Below are positions 9,415 to 19,768 of a stretch of DNA of 64,000 bases, piece by piece. Position 1 is the first letter of the stretch. Each line of letters opens with the position of its first letter. The notes beneath the pieces are model-generated. The model had not been told where the DNA came from, ran no database searches, and saw nothing but the letters and a program-made list of their open reading frames with translations. The translations under genes were made by a program, and so were the position numbers. Source of the stretch: Spirirestis rafaelensis WJT71-NPBG6 (GTDB lineage Bacteria > Cyanobacteriota > Cyanobacteriia > Cyanobacteriales > Nostocaceae); assembly GCA_019359015.1 (NCBI GenBank), contig JAHHID010000017.1, positions 1 to 64,000 of the forward strand, read 5' to 3'.

Positions 9415-10398
9415 TTATTTTTCTAACCACCGCGCCGCGTCTTTGGCGTGGTAGGTCAAAATTAAGTCAGCGCCGGCGCGTTTAAATCCGGTTAAAGTTT
9501 CCATAACCACGCGCTGTTCGTCAATCCAGCCGTTGAGGGCAGCGGCTTTAACCATCGCATACTCACCGGAAACATTGTAAGCAGCAACGGGTAAGTTACA
9601 AGCTTGTTTGACGCGCCAGATAATGTCCATGTATGCCAAAGCTGGCTTAACCATGAGCATATCAGCACCTTCAGCGATATCAAGTTCAATTTCTTTAATC
9701 GCTTCTTTGGCGTTACCGGGGTCCATTTGGTAAGTTCTGCGATCGCCAAATTGTGGTGTAGAATCTGCTGCATCCCGAAAAGGACCATAGTAAGCCGAAG
9801 CATACTTAGCAGCGTACGACATAATCGGCGTATCTTGAAATCCAGCTTCATCTAAACCTGCGCGAATTGCTTGGACAAATCCATCCATCATTCCCGAAGG
9901 TGCGATGATGTCCGCACCAGCTTTCACTTGCGATACTGCTGTTTTCTTGAGTAATTCTAAAGTCGGATCGTTCAAAACCCGTCCTGTCAAATCACCAACT
10001 TGCAGATAACCGCAGTGACCGTGACTGGTATACTCACACAGACAAGTATCAGCGATGACAATCAAATCCGGCACCGCTTCTTTCACCGCAGTTGCAGCTT
10101 TTTGGACAATACCGCAATCATGCCACGCACCGGTAGCATCTACATCTTTATCTGCGGGAATGCCAAATAAAATAATGGCGGGGATTCCTAAGTCATAAAC
10201 TTCTTTGGCTTCTTCAACAATTTTGTCTACCGAAAGTTGATATACTCCCGGCATTGATTTGACTTCATTCGCGATTCCCTCACCTGGTACAGCAAACAGA
10301 GGGTAAATTAAATCACTTGTATTTAAGACAGTTTCACGTACCATTCGACGCAGTTGAGAATGGGTACGCAAACGGCGAGGGCGATGTTGAGGAAACAT
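9415..10398 (-). CDS. hemB: delta-aminolevulinic acid dehydratase (porphobilinogen synthase)
   Basis: HemB condenses two 5-aminolevulinate molecules to porphobilinogen, an early step of haem, chlorophyll and bilin synthesis. The two Schiff-base lysines are visible at about Lys198 (SYAAKYAS) and Lys251 ([12 protein letters not shown]). The metal site reads [14 protein letters not shown], with cysteines at about 119, 121 and 129, which is the zinc-binding form rather than the Asp-rich magnesium form of plants. Length (327 aa) is normal. It is monocistronic, followed by the heptamer array. Confidence 0.95.
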   Translation of the reverse strand: MFPQHRPRRLRTHSQLRRMVRETVLNTSDLIYPLFAVPGEGIANEVKSMPGVYQLSVDKIVEEAKEVYDLGIPAIILFGIPADKDVDATGAWHDCGIVQKAATAVKEAVPDLIVIADTCLCEYTSHGHCGYLQVGDLTGRVLNDPTLELLKKTAVSQVKAGADIIAPSGMMDGFVQAIRAGLDEAGFQDTPIMSYAAKYASAYYGPFRDAADSTPQFGDRRTYQMDPGNAKEAIKEIELDIAEGADMLMVKPALAYMDIIWRVKQACNLPVAAYNVSGEYAMVKAAALNGWIDEQRVVMETLTGFKRAGADLILTYHAKDAARWLEK

Positions 10399-10711
10399 AG
10401 CGTTTTTTCAAGATTTACCTAATTTATGGGGCAATGCTGCGCCAACACGCGCGATCGCCTCACCCCATGAAGTATGGTAAACCCGTCTATGAACCAAATT
10501 GTCAAAATATTATCAAAGGTTAACAGCATGGGGGATTGGGGAGGCAGTGCGGTGAGGCAGTACGGTCTTGGGGTCTCCCCAAGTAGAGTAACTGCCGAAC
10601 CCGTAAGGGTCTTGGGGTCTCCCCAAGTGGAGCATCTGCCGTCATGGGGCAATGGGCAATGGCCAATGAAAATAAAGCCAAATCCCTTTCCATGCCCACT
10701 TGGACGATGCC
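10399..10711. repeat. spacer with two identical short hairpins
   Basis: CTTGGGGTCTCCCCAAG occurs twice (10567-10583 and 10611-10627), each able to fold as a 7-bp hairpin, within longer direct repeats containing GCAGT and CTGCCG. An ATGGGGCAATGGGCAATGG segment follows. Reading frames here are by-products of the repeats. No gene is supported. Confidence 0.6.
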
Positions 10712-11698
10712 CTATTCGCTACTCCGTTGAATTGTCAGAACAATTTCCTGTGCTACTTGCAGGCTACTGAGGTAGCTATCGTGAGCCTGACCGCCGTACA
10801 ATAACATCGGTAAGGGTGTCTGACTCAAAGGTTGCATCAAAGATTCGAGAAAACTTAACTTGCTGATGACATCTTTAATTTCAATGTCTTGCTTCAATCC
10901 ATCGACTAAACTGTAGATTAAAGGATCAAGGGGCCAAGCTACAGGATCTGCGGGATGAAGGTAGTTCCGCCAAGGTAGTTTGTTGCTATCTTCTTTATGG
11001 GTAAGATTGGCTACTAGTTGTTTTAATTTTGGCGTAATGTCGTGGCTAGCGCGTTGTTCTGCTTGGTTTTCTGTTAGTTCTGGCAAACCTAAGGCTTGAT
11101 TTTCGCCTTTGACTATATCCAGTAAACTGAAGATAGCGATCGGTGATGCCATTGTGTGAATGCTGGCGAGACGAATACCTTCTTCTGGGTTCGGTTCTAA
11201 CCCATCAAAGCAGCGACGAATTGCCATCGCGCTTTCATGACCGGGGATAGTCGTGTCATTCCAACGAGCAGCAAATAGTATATCAAAAAGGATGAATGTT
11301 CCCCAACTGTGGGTAACTAGATGTAAGCGATCGCCTTTACTCGCGCTTTCTAATCCATCTTGTATCTGTATATTCAGCGCTTCCACAATCTTAGATCCTA
11401 CACTGCGGCTGATATATAAAGCCGCATCACCCATAAAGTGAAGAATTGTCTTTTGGCGTGTATTCTGAAACCACAGTTGATCCCAACAACCGTCAGCATG
11501 TGCGACTTTGTACATCAAGTCTTGCTCTGATTCAATATTGACATCACCCCAATACAAAGGTATTGGTTTGAGGTTGTAAGAGTCGCCGATTAGCCCGTTG
11601 ATTAGTCTAATCAATTGATTAGCGTAAGTGGGTTCCTCTCGGTGATTGCGAGTATTCACTCCATGAATAAATAAAATATAGTCAGTAGCCATCTTCAA
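10712..11698 (-). CDS. alpha/beta-hydrolase fold protein
   Basis: The N-terminus has an oxyanion-type strand-loop (FIHGVN, residues 10-15) and the nucleophile elbow reads VTHSWGT with Ser131, a variant of GxSxG in which the first Gly is Thr. These support a lipase- or esterase-like alpha/beta hydrolase of 328 aa. No signal peptide is present, so it should be cytoplasmic. The acid and histidine of the triad cannot be fixed by eye; HDSYL near the C-terminus is a candidate for the histidine. Start ATG 11698, or ATG 11692. Substrate unknown. Confidence 0.7.
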   Translation of the reverse strand: MKMATDYILFIHGVNTRNHREEPTYANQLIRLINGLIGDSYNLKPIPLYWGDVNIESEQDLMYKVAHADGCWDQLWFQNTRQKTILHFMGDAALYISRSVGSKIVEALNIQIQDGLESASKGDRLHLVTHSWGTFILFDILFAARWNDTTIPGHESAMAIRRCFDGLEPNPEEGIRLASIHTMASPIAIFSLLDIVKGENQALGLPELTENQAEQRASHDITPKLKQLVANLTHKEDSNKLPWRNYLHPADPVAWPLDPLIYSLVDGLKQDIEIKDVISKLSFLESLMQPLSQTPLPMLLYGGQAHDSYLSSLQVAQEIVLTIQRSSE

Positions 11699-12349
11699 AC
11701 CTTTTAGATTTATGATACAAAGAATTTTTGATGGTTATGACTTCAACAAGTTACAATAATTTTCCCTAAAGTTGCCTGCTTGCTTCAATAAAAGTTGTAA
11801 AAGACACTTCATCCGACTTAGGCAAAGCTATGGAAAAACTAACCGCAAAGGGCGCAGGGAAAAGCCTAAGCAAAGGTTTCCTCCGCTCAGACCTTTTCAA
11901 GAGAGAGGGCACGCAGATAAGAGGTTATGAACAGAGAAGTCTGAGCGGAGGCTTCCTCGGTTCACGAACGCGAGCGCGTCTCTTCGAGAAGCATTGCCGT
12001 TGGCGAACGCGAGCGCGTGTCGCAGACAAGGCTCTCGTTCGCCGAGCGTCTTTGAAGGAGAAGAGAAGGCATCAGAACTTCGGTGGTTTTTGCGTAAGTC
12101 TGGTTTCAGCAAAGACTAATGGACACAAAACAAAGCGTCACAAACTTAGGGGAAAATTTGGCACGTGTCAGACAAACTACTATAAGTGCTTAACTGTCCT
12201 CTGCCCTATGACTTATGAGGTTGTGGGGCAATTTTATATTTTATAGCTTATTTCCATCTTGGTGATGGTTCAGAAAAAATTTTATCAAATTAATTAATGA
12301 TCGTTGGCTAGTAGTAAATGTTTAGGCATTTATTACTAGCCAATTTGCG
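11699..12349. repeat. repeat-rich spacer (GAACGCGAGCGCGT family)
   Basis: Bases about 11850-12090 are a mosaic of short GC-rich repeats, including GAACGCGAGCGCGT twice (about 11967 and 12005) and GCGAAC/GTTCGC inverted pieces. Related sequences occur inside the exoprotein gene near 53047 and 57763. An open frame across the region (11830-12246) has the biased composition of the repeats and is not considered a gene. The 12304-12343 hairpin is listed separately. Confidence 0.65.
12304..12343 (-). terminator. hairpin downstream of the DUF4870 gene
   Basis: Arms 12304-12320 and 12327-12343 are complementary over 17 bp with one mismatch and a 6-base loop, 7 bases past the stop codon of the minus-strand gene at 12350. 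It is a likely transcription terminator or 3' stabiliser; there is no strong T run. Confidence 0.55.
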
Positions 12350-12691
12350 CTAAAAAAGGCGGAAAATGAAGGGATAACGAAACGGTTTATCTGGATCGCT
12401 TAAAACATGGGTAAGCGCCCAAATCGTTAGTCCCCAATGTACCAGATACCCTAACCATGCCAATGGAAGTAGCAACCCGAAGGTGACAAGAATCAACACT
12501 GTAATAATTGCACCGTAAAGCCAGACATTAAAGTGGAAATTAATGGCTTCTTTGGCGTTTTCTTTGACAACGGGGTCATCACTGACGAATAGCATGGCAA
12601 TAGGTACACCAACAGATACAAATGCCGTACTAAAAAAGATGGCTCCATGACACAGTGCTGATAGAAGCTTTCGCTTGTCCGTGTCGTACAT
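12350..12691 (-). CDS. DUF4870 domain membrane protein
   Basis: A 113-residue protein with three hydrophobic stretches (about 14-34, 56-76, 79-97) and the family pattern LCHGAIFFSTAF, then NAKEAINFHFNVWLY. This matches the DUF4870 (Tic20-like small membrane protein) family, whose function is unknown. The gene is divergent from prfC, with about 137 bp in between that contains a GCGATCGC site. Confidence 0.8.
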   Translation of the reverse strand: MYDTDKRKLLSALCHGAIFFSTAFVSVGVPIAMLFVSDDPVVKENAKEAINFHFNVWLYGAIITVLILVTFGLLLPLAWLGYLVHWGLTIWALTHVLSDPDKPFRYPFIFRLF

Positions 12692-12828
12692 TCCGTATCT
12701 CCGATTAAATCAAGTTTTAACTTACCCTATCGACCCTATCACGAGCTTCGTTGTCTTAAGATTAAAAGACTCACTAAAGTTGAAAAAAGTTAAGTTAAGT
12801 TAATTTACAAGGCGATCGCATATCAATT

Positions 12829-14457
12829 ATGTCTACTGAACTTCAATCTGAGCTCGATCAAGCTGTTAAACAACGTCGCAATTTTGCGATTATTTCTCAC
12901 CCCGATGCTGGTAAAACTACGTTGACAGAAAAGCTACTATTATACGGAGGGGCAATTCACGAAGCTGGGGCAGTAAAAGCACGCAGAGCACAGCGTAAAG
13001 CGACTTCTGACTGGATGGCAATGGAACAACAAAGAGGTATTTCTATTACTTCTACGGTGTTGCAGTTTGAATATCAGCATTGCCAAATAAATTTATTAGA
13101 TACTCCTGGACACCAAGATTTCAGTGAAGATACTTATAGAACTTTAGCTGCGGCTGATAACGCGGTGATGCTGATTGATACGGCGAAAGGTTTGGAAGCG
13201 CAAACACGAAAGTTGTTTGAAGTCTGTAAAATGCGGGGTATTCCTATTTTTACATTTATCAACAAGCTCGATCGCCCAGGAAGAGAACCTCTAGAATTAT
13301 TGGATGAAATTGAACAAGAATTAGGCTTGCAAACTTATGCGGTAAACTGGCCCATTGGGATGGGCGATCGCTTTAAAGGTGTATTCGACCGACATAAACA
13401 GCAAATTCACTTGTTTGAACGAGCCTCCCACGGTAGTCGGGAAGCGCGGGATACGGTAGTTGATTTAGGCGATCCGAAAATAGAAGAACTATTAGAAGAA
13501 GAACTTTACTATCAACTCAAAAACGATTTAGAACTTCTCGAAGGAGTCGGACCGGAACTTGATTTAGATTTGGTGCATCAAGGAAAAATGACACCAGTAT
13601 TTTTCGGTAGCGCCATGACCAATTTCGGGGTAGAGTTATTTCTCAAATACTTCCTCGACTATGCCTTGAAGCCAGGTATTCATAATAGTAGCGTCGGCGA
13701 AGTTCCCCCAACCTATCCGGAGTTTTCTGGATTCGTTTTCAAACTTCAGGCTAACATGGACCCGAAACATCGCGATCGCGTGGCGTTTATCCGCGTCTGT
13801 ACGGGCAAATTTGAAAAAGATATGACGGTGAATCACGCTCGCACGGGTAAAATCATCCGTTTATCTCGTCCCCAAAAATTATTTGCTCAAGAACGGGAAT
13901 CGATTGATGTAGCTTATGCAGGGGATGTTATTGGTTTAAACAATCCTGGTGTTTTTGCAATCGGTGATACAATTTACGTCGGGCAGAAGTTGGAGTATGA
14001 AGGTATCCCCTATTTCTCGCCGGAATTATTCGCGATTCTCAGAAATCCTAACCCCTCTAAATTCAAGCAATTCCAAAAAGGTATTTCCGAATTGCGCGAA
14101 GAAGGTGCAGTACAAATTATGTACTCAACTGATGAAGCCAAACGCGATCCAATTTTGGCGGCAGTAGGTCAGTTGCAATTCGAGGTGGTACAGTTTCGCT
14201 TGCAAAATGAATATGGCGTAGAAACCCAGCTGGAATTATTACCCTACAGCGTCGCTCGTTGGGTTAAGGGTGGTTGGGAACCTTTGAATAAGGTGGGACG
14301 TTTATTCAACACCACTACAGTCAAAGACAGCATGGATCGCCCAGTGTTGCTGTTCCGCAATGAATGGAATTGTCAGCAATTAGAACAAGACCATCCAGAA
14401 TTGAAATTGAGCGCAGTAGCCCCGGTGTTTTCCAGTCAACAACCCGTGGAGGGATAA
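12829..14457 (+). CDS. prfC: peptide chain release factor 3
   Basis: RF3 is a translational GTPase that removes RF1 or RF2 from the ribosome after termination. The P-loop is [10 protein letters not shown] (residues 23-32), the switch [10 protein letters not shown] is near 92-99, and NKLD is near 145-148. The full-length 542-residue protein carries the RF3-specific C-terminal domain. It begins at ATG 12829 after a leader with a GCGATCGC site. The M48-like gene follows 77 bp downstream on the same strand. Confidence 0.95.
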   Translation: MSTELQSELDQAVKQRRNFAIISHPDAGKTTLTEKLLLYGGAIHEAGAVKARRAQRKATSDWMAMEQQRGISITSTVLQFEYQHCQINLLDTPGHQDFSEDTYRTLAAADNAVMLIDTAKGLEAQTRKLFEVCKMRGIPIFTFINKLDRPGREPLELLDEIEQELGLQTYAVNWPIGMGDRFKGVFDRHKQQIHLFERASHGSREARDTVVDLGDPKIEELLEEELYYQLKNDLELLEGVGPELDLDLVHQGKMTPVFFGSAMTNFGVELFLKYFLDYALKPGIHNSSVGEVPPTYPEFSGFVFKLQANMDPKHRDRVAFIRVCTGKFEKDMTVNHARTGKIIRLSRPQKLFAQERESIDVAYAGDVIGLNNPGVFAIGDTIYVGQKLEYEGIPYFSPELFAILRNPNPSKFKQFQKGISELREEGAVQIMYSTDEAKRDPILAAVGQLQFEVVQFRLQNEYGVETQLELLPYSVARWVKGGWEPLNKVGRLFNTTTVKDSMDRPVLLFRNEWNCQQLEQDHPELKLSAVAPVFSSQQPVEG

Positions 14458-14534
14458 TTGACTGGTTGCGGCAAAATCGGGCGCGGATGATTTATGAGGT
14501 ATAAGTTCACAAAAATTGGAGTCCAGGAATTTTT

Positions 14535-16772
14535 ATGCCTTCACATGCCGAATCGTCTTTGGAGGCTGGTTTAGTTGCCCTCAAACAAGGGGATTATAAG
14601 AATGCGATCGCTCAACTAGAAATTGTTGCTAGCAATACTGAGAATCGAACGAATGCTGTATTGCAAGCTAAAGTTGGGTTGGTGATGGCTTATGCACGCA
14701 GCGGCGATAACTCTAGAGCGATCGCCCTGTGTCAAACTCTTACAGAGATTAACAATCCTCAAGTTCAGCAGTGGGCAGACCGCGCCCTCAAGGAATTGAC
14801 AAAATCGAAAAAATCTGATAAAGAATCAAAAAAATCCGAATCTGGATTTGTCCCCTTGAAAAATTCCGGCGATAATTATCGCCCAGAACCTCCCGCAGTC
14901 AATCCCTTAAATTCGTCGGTAACACAAGTAGTAGTCAAAATTAATAATCACAGCAGCGAATCAAATAACTTTTTACCACCCGCAAATCGAGTCCAAGCCA
15001 AAAATACACAAATGTATTGGCGACATGCCGGACGTGCAAAAGTATGGCAACCCAGGCATAAGTTAAATTTACTACCTTTACGGCTGCTGAGTGTAGGAAC
15101 ATTCGTCGCTCTATTTTGGGTGATGCGGGCAATTCTCAAGCTGGTGATGAATTGGAGCAACAGTATTTTATACAATATCCGCTTGCAGCCATTGCAGTTT
15201 TTGTATCGAGACCCGACTCAATTTCTGCTAATAGTCTTGGGGATTCTGATTTTAGCATCGCCTTGGTTGCTAGATTGGTTGCTGACAAACTTTTATGGTC
15301 GGCAACAGTTGCCAAAAGAAACTTTAAATATTCACAGTCGCGAAGCGGTACGCTTGCTACAACGTTACTGTCAACAACGACGCTGGCGATCGCCCAAACT
15401 GAGTGTTTTGCCAATGACTGCACCAATTGCCCTCAGTTACGGTTATTTACCCCGCACTGCTCGAATTGTAGTTAGTAAAGGGTTGTTAGAGCAACTAGCA
15501 GATGATGAAATCGCCACAATCTATGCCACTCAGTTGGCGCATATTGCCCACGGGGATTGTTTAGTGATGTCTTTGGTGCTCCTGGTGACGCTGCCGATTT
15601 ATCGCGTATATCAACAAGTTTCCCAGTGGACTGACAGTTTATCAAATAAAATTTTGCATCTGCCGGGAGTAGCAATATCTAGTCTCGCTTATGGCGTTTG
15701 GTGTTTGCTGACTGGTACAGCTTTATGGTTATCTAAGTTGCGGCTTTATTATAGCGATCGCCTAGCTGCGGAAATCACTGGTAATCCGAATGCTTTGGTT
15801 CGCGCTTTACTAAAAATTTCTATTGGCGTTGCAACTGATATAGAAAAACAAGAACAGACTAGTTGGCAGTTGGAAAGTCTGAATATATTAGCACCAGTCA
15901 GCCACCAGCAGAGCCTTTGTTTAGGTAGTATTGCTGGTAAAATATCTTTTGAATCATTTTTAATGTGGGATACTCTCAATCCCTATCGCCGATGGTTTAC
16001 AATCAACAATAGTCACCCAATAATTGGCGATCGCATCCAACGCCTCTGTGAAATAGCTCGCCATTGGCATCTAGACCTCGAACTATATCTGACTAATCAA
16101 CAACCGTTGAAAATCAAGGCTTCGACTTTTCTATTACAAATCGCACCCTTTTTAGGAATTCCCTTCGGTTTGATGTTTGCTGGTCTTTTATGCCTAGTGT
16201 GGCAAATAGCATTTTCATTCAAGTTGTTTAACCTGAAATGGATATATGACGATTGGTCATTCGTTACAGGTTGTGTACTCATTGGCATTAGCATCGGTAT
16301 AGTAATGCGGCTTCTTTATTTCTTTCCCGATGCAGATATGAAACCTTCGATACTGCAAAGTTTTCTTCCTGATGCTAACACCACCGTACACACTGGCGAT
16401 CGCCTGCCCAATTTGTTAGCCAACCCATCAGCCCTTCCTATCGACAGCATCAGAGTCCGTCTTGTTGGTAAATTATTAGGTCGTCGCGGCACTAGCAACT
16501 CTTTAGAACAAGACTTAATTTTACAAACCAATACAGGTTTAGTAAAATTACATCATATTTCTGGGCTTGTACAGTTAGTTAATCCCCAAGACTGGATTGG
16601 TCGGCAAATTACTGTTACAGGCTGGTTTCGTCGAGGAGCGACTCCTTCGATTGACATCCAAACCTTACAAACTCAAAACGGGCAGACCATTAACAGTCTT
16701 CATCTTCTTTGGTCTATCGTTTTGGCACTTGCAGCATTGGGGTGGGGCGGGTACATTCTTCTAAAGGGTTAG
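14535..16772 (+). CDS. TPR / M48 peptidase-like membrane protein with altered zinc motif
   Basis: Residues 5-95 form TPR-like helices, then a low-complexity linker, two or more membrane segments (about 190-255), and an M48-type peptidase-like domain. Where M48 enzymes have HExxH, this protein has TQLAH (Thr332, Gln333, His336) in the otherwise conserved context ADDEIATIYA...IAHGD. The catalytic Glu and first zinc His are missing. A further membrane pair (about 535-600) and a C-terminal beta-rich OB-like domain (about 640-715) end in a last membrane helix. It may be a pseudo-protease scaffold. It follows prfC closely. Confidence 0.7.
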   Translation: MPSHAESSLEAGLVALKQGDYKNAIAQLEIVASNTENRTNAVLQAKVGLVMAYARSGDNSRAIALCQTLTEINNPQVQQWADRALKELTKSKKSDKESKKSESGFVPLKNSGDNYRPEPPAVNPLNSSVTQVVVKINNHSSESNNFLPPANRVQAKNTQMYWRHAGRAKVWQPRHKLNLLPLRLLSVGTFVALFWVMRAILKLVMNWSNSILYNIRLQPLQFLYRDPTQFLLIVLGILILASPWLLDWLLTNFYGRQQLPKETLNIHSREAVRLLQRYCQQRRWRSPKLSVLPMTAPIALSYGYLPRTARIVVSKGLLEQLADDEIATIYATQLAHIAHGDCLVMSLVLLVTLPIYRVYQQVSQWTDSLSNKILHLPGVAISSLAYGVWCLLTGTALWLSKLRLYYSDRLAAEITGNPNALVRALLKISIGVATDIEKQEQTSWQLESLNILAPVSHQQSLCLGSIAGKISFESFLMWDTLNPYRRWFTINNSHPIIGDRIQRLCEIARHWHLDLELYLTNQQPLKIKASTFLLQIAPFLGIPFGLMFAGLLCLVWQIAFSFKLFNLKWIYDDWSFVTGCVLIGISIGIVMRLLYFFPDADMKPSILQSFLPDANTTVHTGDRLPNLLANPSALPIDSIRVRLVGKLLGRRGTSNSLEQDLILQTNTGLVKLHHISGLVQLVNPQDWIGRQITVTGWFRRGATPSIDIQTLQTQNGQTINSLHLLWSIVLALAALGWGGYILLKG

Positions 16773-17659
16773 AAGTTAATTGTTAGTTGTTGCTGAACCA
16801 CTGCGTTGCGTATTTTCCACTTCTTCGCTTATGTTCCTCCGCTTCCACTTCTTCGCTTTGTGGGGGAAACTTCCCCCACAAAGGTGCCATCGCAAAACGT
16901 GCCTTTGAAAGTTGTAGCAGGTGGTGTTAGCGCAGCGATCTTCTCCCTTGGCGCTAGCCTCTCCCTTTGGGAGAAGGGGAGACCAAGGCGAACGACGTAG
17001 GAGCGTCAACCCTTGGGGTGACGGTTATTTACTAACCACTATCCACAATCGGTCGCTCCTACTAACCACAGTCATCAAAATGTAAACAAAAATTGCAGAT
17101 TATTTTCCTAAATGTTACATTTTTTTACAGCATTAGCAACTGACATAACTGAGCCTTTTCGCTTAGTGATTTGTTTTGTTTGCTTGAGCCAATCTATCAA
17201 CCTATCTCCTTTATTCTGTGACAACACAGCAAATCAACCAGCCATTGGCTGGTTTTTGTTTCTACGACACCAAATTTGTCAGAAAATTAGGTATTTTATG
17301 CTACGATCCAATCATGCTACTGTCGGAAATGTAAGCGTAGAGCTAGCTACGTAGAAAATACCGTGGTAATGTAAAGAATGGCGTTTTGTTATCCCGAACA
17401 AGGGCATAGAAAAACTTTTTTGTGGCAGGCAGTGTGCCGTTAAATTTACAAATCTTAGAATTAAGGTGTAAAAGAGCGTTGTCGCGCTTTCCTATTAAAC
17501 AATTTGATCCTGACGAAAAACTGTATTGTATAGGTTGGCAGTTTAGAGTAAAAAATTGGTTGATGGCAGTTTTGATCAAAAGCATCTATATAAAAGCCAA
17601 AACCAAGGGATTGTTTTCTTGCCCAATCGATAGTTCATTTAACTCCGGAGGTATAGTTC
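16773..17659. other. gene-free spacer: repeats, hairpin and rbp leader
   Basis: Bases about 16800-17010 are repeats (TTCCACTTCTTCGCTT twice; a GTGGGGGAAACTTCCCCCAC hairpin at about 16859-16879). A terminator-like hairpin is at 17236-17257. Bases 17258-17659 form a long leader before the RNA-binding protein gene, which in cold-regulated rbp genes is often part of the mRNA; this is inference. Short frames here look spurious. Confidence 0.55.
17236..17257 (+). terminator. intrinsic terminator in spacer
   Basis: AACCAGCC and GGCTGGTT pair around a short loop and are followed by TTTTTG. As there is no plus-strand gene immediately upstream, it could end a small RNA starting near 17100 or insulate the rbp gene. 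Confidence 0.5.
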
Positions 17660-18181
17660 ATGTCCGTTCGCCTATACATAGGTAATTTGCCGAAAGAAGA
17701 AATAGACCGTCAAGAACTGCAAGCAGTTTTTGTTGAAGAAGGTGAGGCTGTCACCACCAAACTAATCAAAGACCGGAAAACAGGCAAATGCCGTGGCTTC
17801 GGTTTTCTGACAGTTAACGATGACGAACACGCAGACCAAATTATTGAAAAATATAATGGTCGGATGTTCAAAGAGACTGCCATTAAGTTAGAGAAGGCAT
17901 TACCTCGCACTAAAGGTGAGGAAAATGAAGACCAGCAGCAGCAGCAGCAACCTGTTCCCAAACCAGTTACTACTAGTAATGCTGGAAGTCCTGTTCCTAA
18001 CACTGGCGAAAAAACCAGCCGTCGTGATAAAAGCTCTAAAAAGCCTCGTCGCGGTGCTGGTTCTACCAATAGCAGCAGCAGCACCAATAACAACGACTCT
18101 GATGCCGTTCGTCCAGACCCACGCTGGGCATCTGAACTAGAAAAGCTTAAGGAAATGCTAGCGGCACAAGCGACAAATTAA
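17660..18181 (+). CDS. RRM RNA-binding protein (cyanobacterial Rbp type)
   Basis: An N-terminal RNA recognition motif (residues 1-80) has RNP2 LYIGNL (residues 5-10) and RNP1 RGFGFLTV (about 45-52). The tail (about 85-173) is rich in Gln, Ser, Asn and Lys instead of Gly, unlike glycine-rich Rbps, and ends with a helix WASELEKLKEMLAA. It probably binds mRNA; cold induction is typical of the family. A strong ribosome site GGAGG (17647-17651) sits before ATG 17660. A perfect 20-bp-arm hairpin follows the gene. Confidence 0.88.
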   Translation: MSVRLYIGNLPKEEIDRQELQAVFVEEGEAVTTKLIKDRKTGKCRGFGFLTVNDDEHADQIIEKYNGRMFKETAIKLEKALPRTKGEENEDQQQQQQPVPKPVTTSNAGSPVPNTGEKTSRRDKSSKKPRRGAGSTNSSSSTNNNDSDAVRPDPRWASELEKLKEMLAAQATN

Positions 18182-18196
18182 TTCATGTCGCAGATA

Positions 18197-18242
18197 AATT
18201 AAAAATTAAAAATCAACTTAAATTGATTTTTAATTTTTAATT
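18197..18242. terminator. AT-rich perfect hairpin after the RRM gene
   Basis: Two perfectly complementary 20-base arms (18197-18216 and 18223-18242) with a 6-base loop lie between the convergent genes ending at 18181 and 18260. It is probably a bidirectional terminator or a member of the ATTAAAAATT repeat class. Confidence 0.6.
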
Positions 18243-18259
18243 GTCAATTATTGTTGAAC

Positions 18260-18655
18260 TTAGCTAAGGGGTAGTTGCAGTGATTGTTGTAAATGCGATC
18301 GCAATTGTTCGCCAAACTGTTGTCTGCGGCTAAAATTATCTGTACGAATTGGTTTGCGTTCTGTATCTAAGAGCCAGCCATAATCACTACCCAGACGTAG
18401 CTTGTCTTGGTAGTCGGAAATTGAGACAATAAGCTGAGGTGAAGGACTGTTGTCTACGCCTTGGACGCGAAATACATAATTAAAGGTATTCTGTTTGCCA
18501 GAAGCGACGGTCGAGGGTTGACCGTATTCTGTCAACAGAAGCGATCGCACTTTCGCCACTAAACCAGGTTGATCCAAATCATCTAGAGTCCGAACCGCCA
18601 GAGTAAGGGCGAAGTAAAACTCTTCAACAGGAATAAATTCTAATTGCATAGGCAT
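18260..18655 (-). CDS. conserved hypothetical protein, 131 aa
   Basis: A soluble alpha/beta protein with no signal peptide. It begins with MPMQLEFIPVEEFYFAL and contains the segment QLIVSISDYQDKLRLGSDYGWLL in its middle, a pattern I associate with uncharacterised cyanobacterial proteins. No catalytic motif is visible. It is convergent with the RNA-binding protein gene and shares a hairpin with it. Function unknown. Confidence 0.65.
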   Translation of the reverse strand: MPMQLEFIPVEEFYFALTLAVRTLDDLDQPGLVAKVRSLLLTEYGQPSTVASGKQNTFNYVFRVQGVDNSPSPQLIVSISDYQDKLRLGSDYGWLLDTERKPIRTDNFSRRQQFGEQLRSHLQQSLQLPLS

Positions 18656-18680
18656 ATTTTACCGCTTCATGTTGCCATAA

Positions 18681-18893
18681 ACTAGGCTATCAGGTGAGAA
18701 AACACCGAAAATCCATGAAGGTCTTCAATATCTTTCTGAGCAACATTGGCGATTGGAGTAGGATACAAGACAATAACCCCGTGGAAAATCACCTGGTTGG
18801 AAAACTGGGCAGCCACGCACACGTAGAATTAACTATCCTATTGTGAGAAAACGTACTTCTAAGCCTCGCAAACAAACTACTAAGTCGGCTTAA
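18681..18893 (+). pseudogene. decayed 3' end of a DDE transposase gene
   Basis: One plus-strand frame reads through two stops (at about 18753 and 18774) and ends at TAA 18891-18893. It encodes EKTPKIHEGLQYL, then PRGKSPGWKTGQPRTRR, then INYPIVRKRTSK. The combination PRGKSPG, a basic stretch and YPxVxKR is the C-terminal signature I know from IS701-like transposases. The N-terminal 90% is absent. The internal stops show that it is dead. Confidence 0.55.
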
Positions 18894-19768
18894 TTCGGGC
18901 ATTTTCCCAATTTTTAGATATAACTTCTTTAACCCACCATCGTTGGGTCATTTTTCATGTTTTAGTCTAAACTCCAGTTGTTAGCGATGATTGAAAGTCG
19001 TCTGTACCAACAAAGGATTACTTTTTGCTTTCGCATCGCTATATAGAAATAGATGCTTTTAACTTGAGATTTGAGCACAGTGTCAACAGACCTTAATAAC
19101 TATCAGCGTTTTTGGTATATATTCATACACTTATTCCTCTATAGATAGATTTTTGTGGTTGCCATAGGTGAACTCTCAACATTGATTGATGTTCCCTGAT
19201 ATAAACTATTACTACTTTGGGTGGAATTTGTTTTTATTTCTTTAAAATGTATCGTAAAAAACAAAAATCTTCCGAGTAGCAATATAGTATATTTTAAAAC
19301 TTTAACTTAAATCACAGACTTATTCCCAGAAAAAATGTATTAAGGGTATTGTTTACAGAATAGGTAAATTAGCCCTTAAACAACACTTTTTTCTCAGTGA
19401 AAAATTCAGTGTAAATTAGTGATTTATAAGTATTTAGAGATATAAGTAATTGGCATCTTTTCATCGCGGAAAGTTGCCTTTAATTGTATTAATTGACAAA
19501 TAGATATAAATTAATTTGCGTAATTATCATTAAGTGATTTCGATTATTTTAGCAATGTTTTTAGATAAAAATATACCTAGTTATATATAAATAATTTAAA
19601 TATAAATACGTAACCAAAAAGAATATTTCTAGTAGCAGATGTGAAAAAAGATGTGACATATTAAATTAAGATAACAATACGTAAAGTTTATTGACGAACT
19701 GCCAACTAAGGGCTAGGCGCAAGCTTGGAATTACCTAAAACCTTTCTTAAATCAGCAACACACAAATC
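18894..19768. other. long AT-rich spacer upstream of a glycosyltransferase gene
   Basis: About 875 bp, strongly AT-rich, without a supported gene, repeat array or RNA. It is the upstream region of the glycosyltransferase gene and may hold its promoter or a long leader, but I cannot place a promoter with confidence. Confidence 0.5.

Noticed and set aside
11830-12246. 138-residue open frame
   Set aside because: It runs through GC-rich dispersed repeats and has an Arg-rich composition with no protein character; the opposite strand is equally open.
18681-18893. Small RNA or small basic protein
   Set aside because: Explained better as the decayed end of a transposase gene with two in-frame stops.
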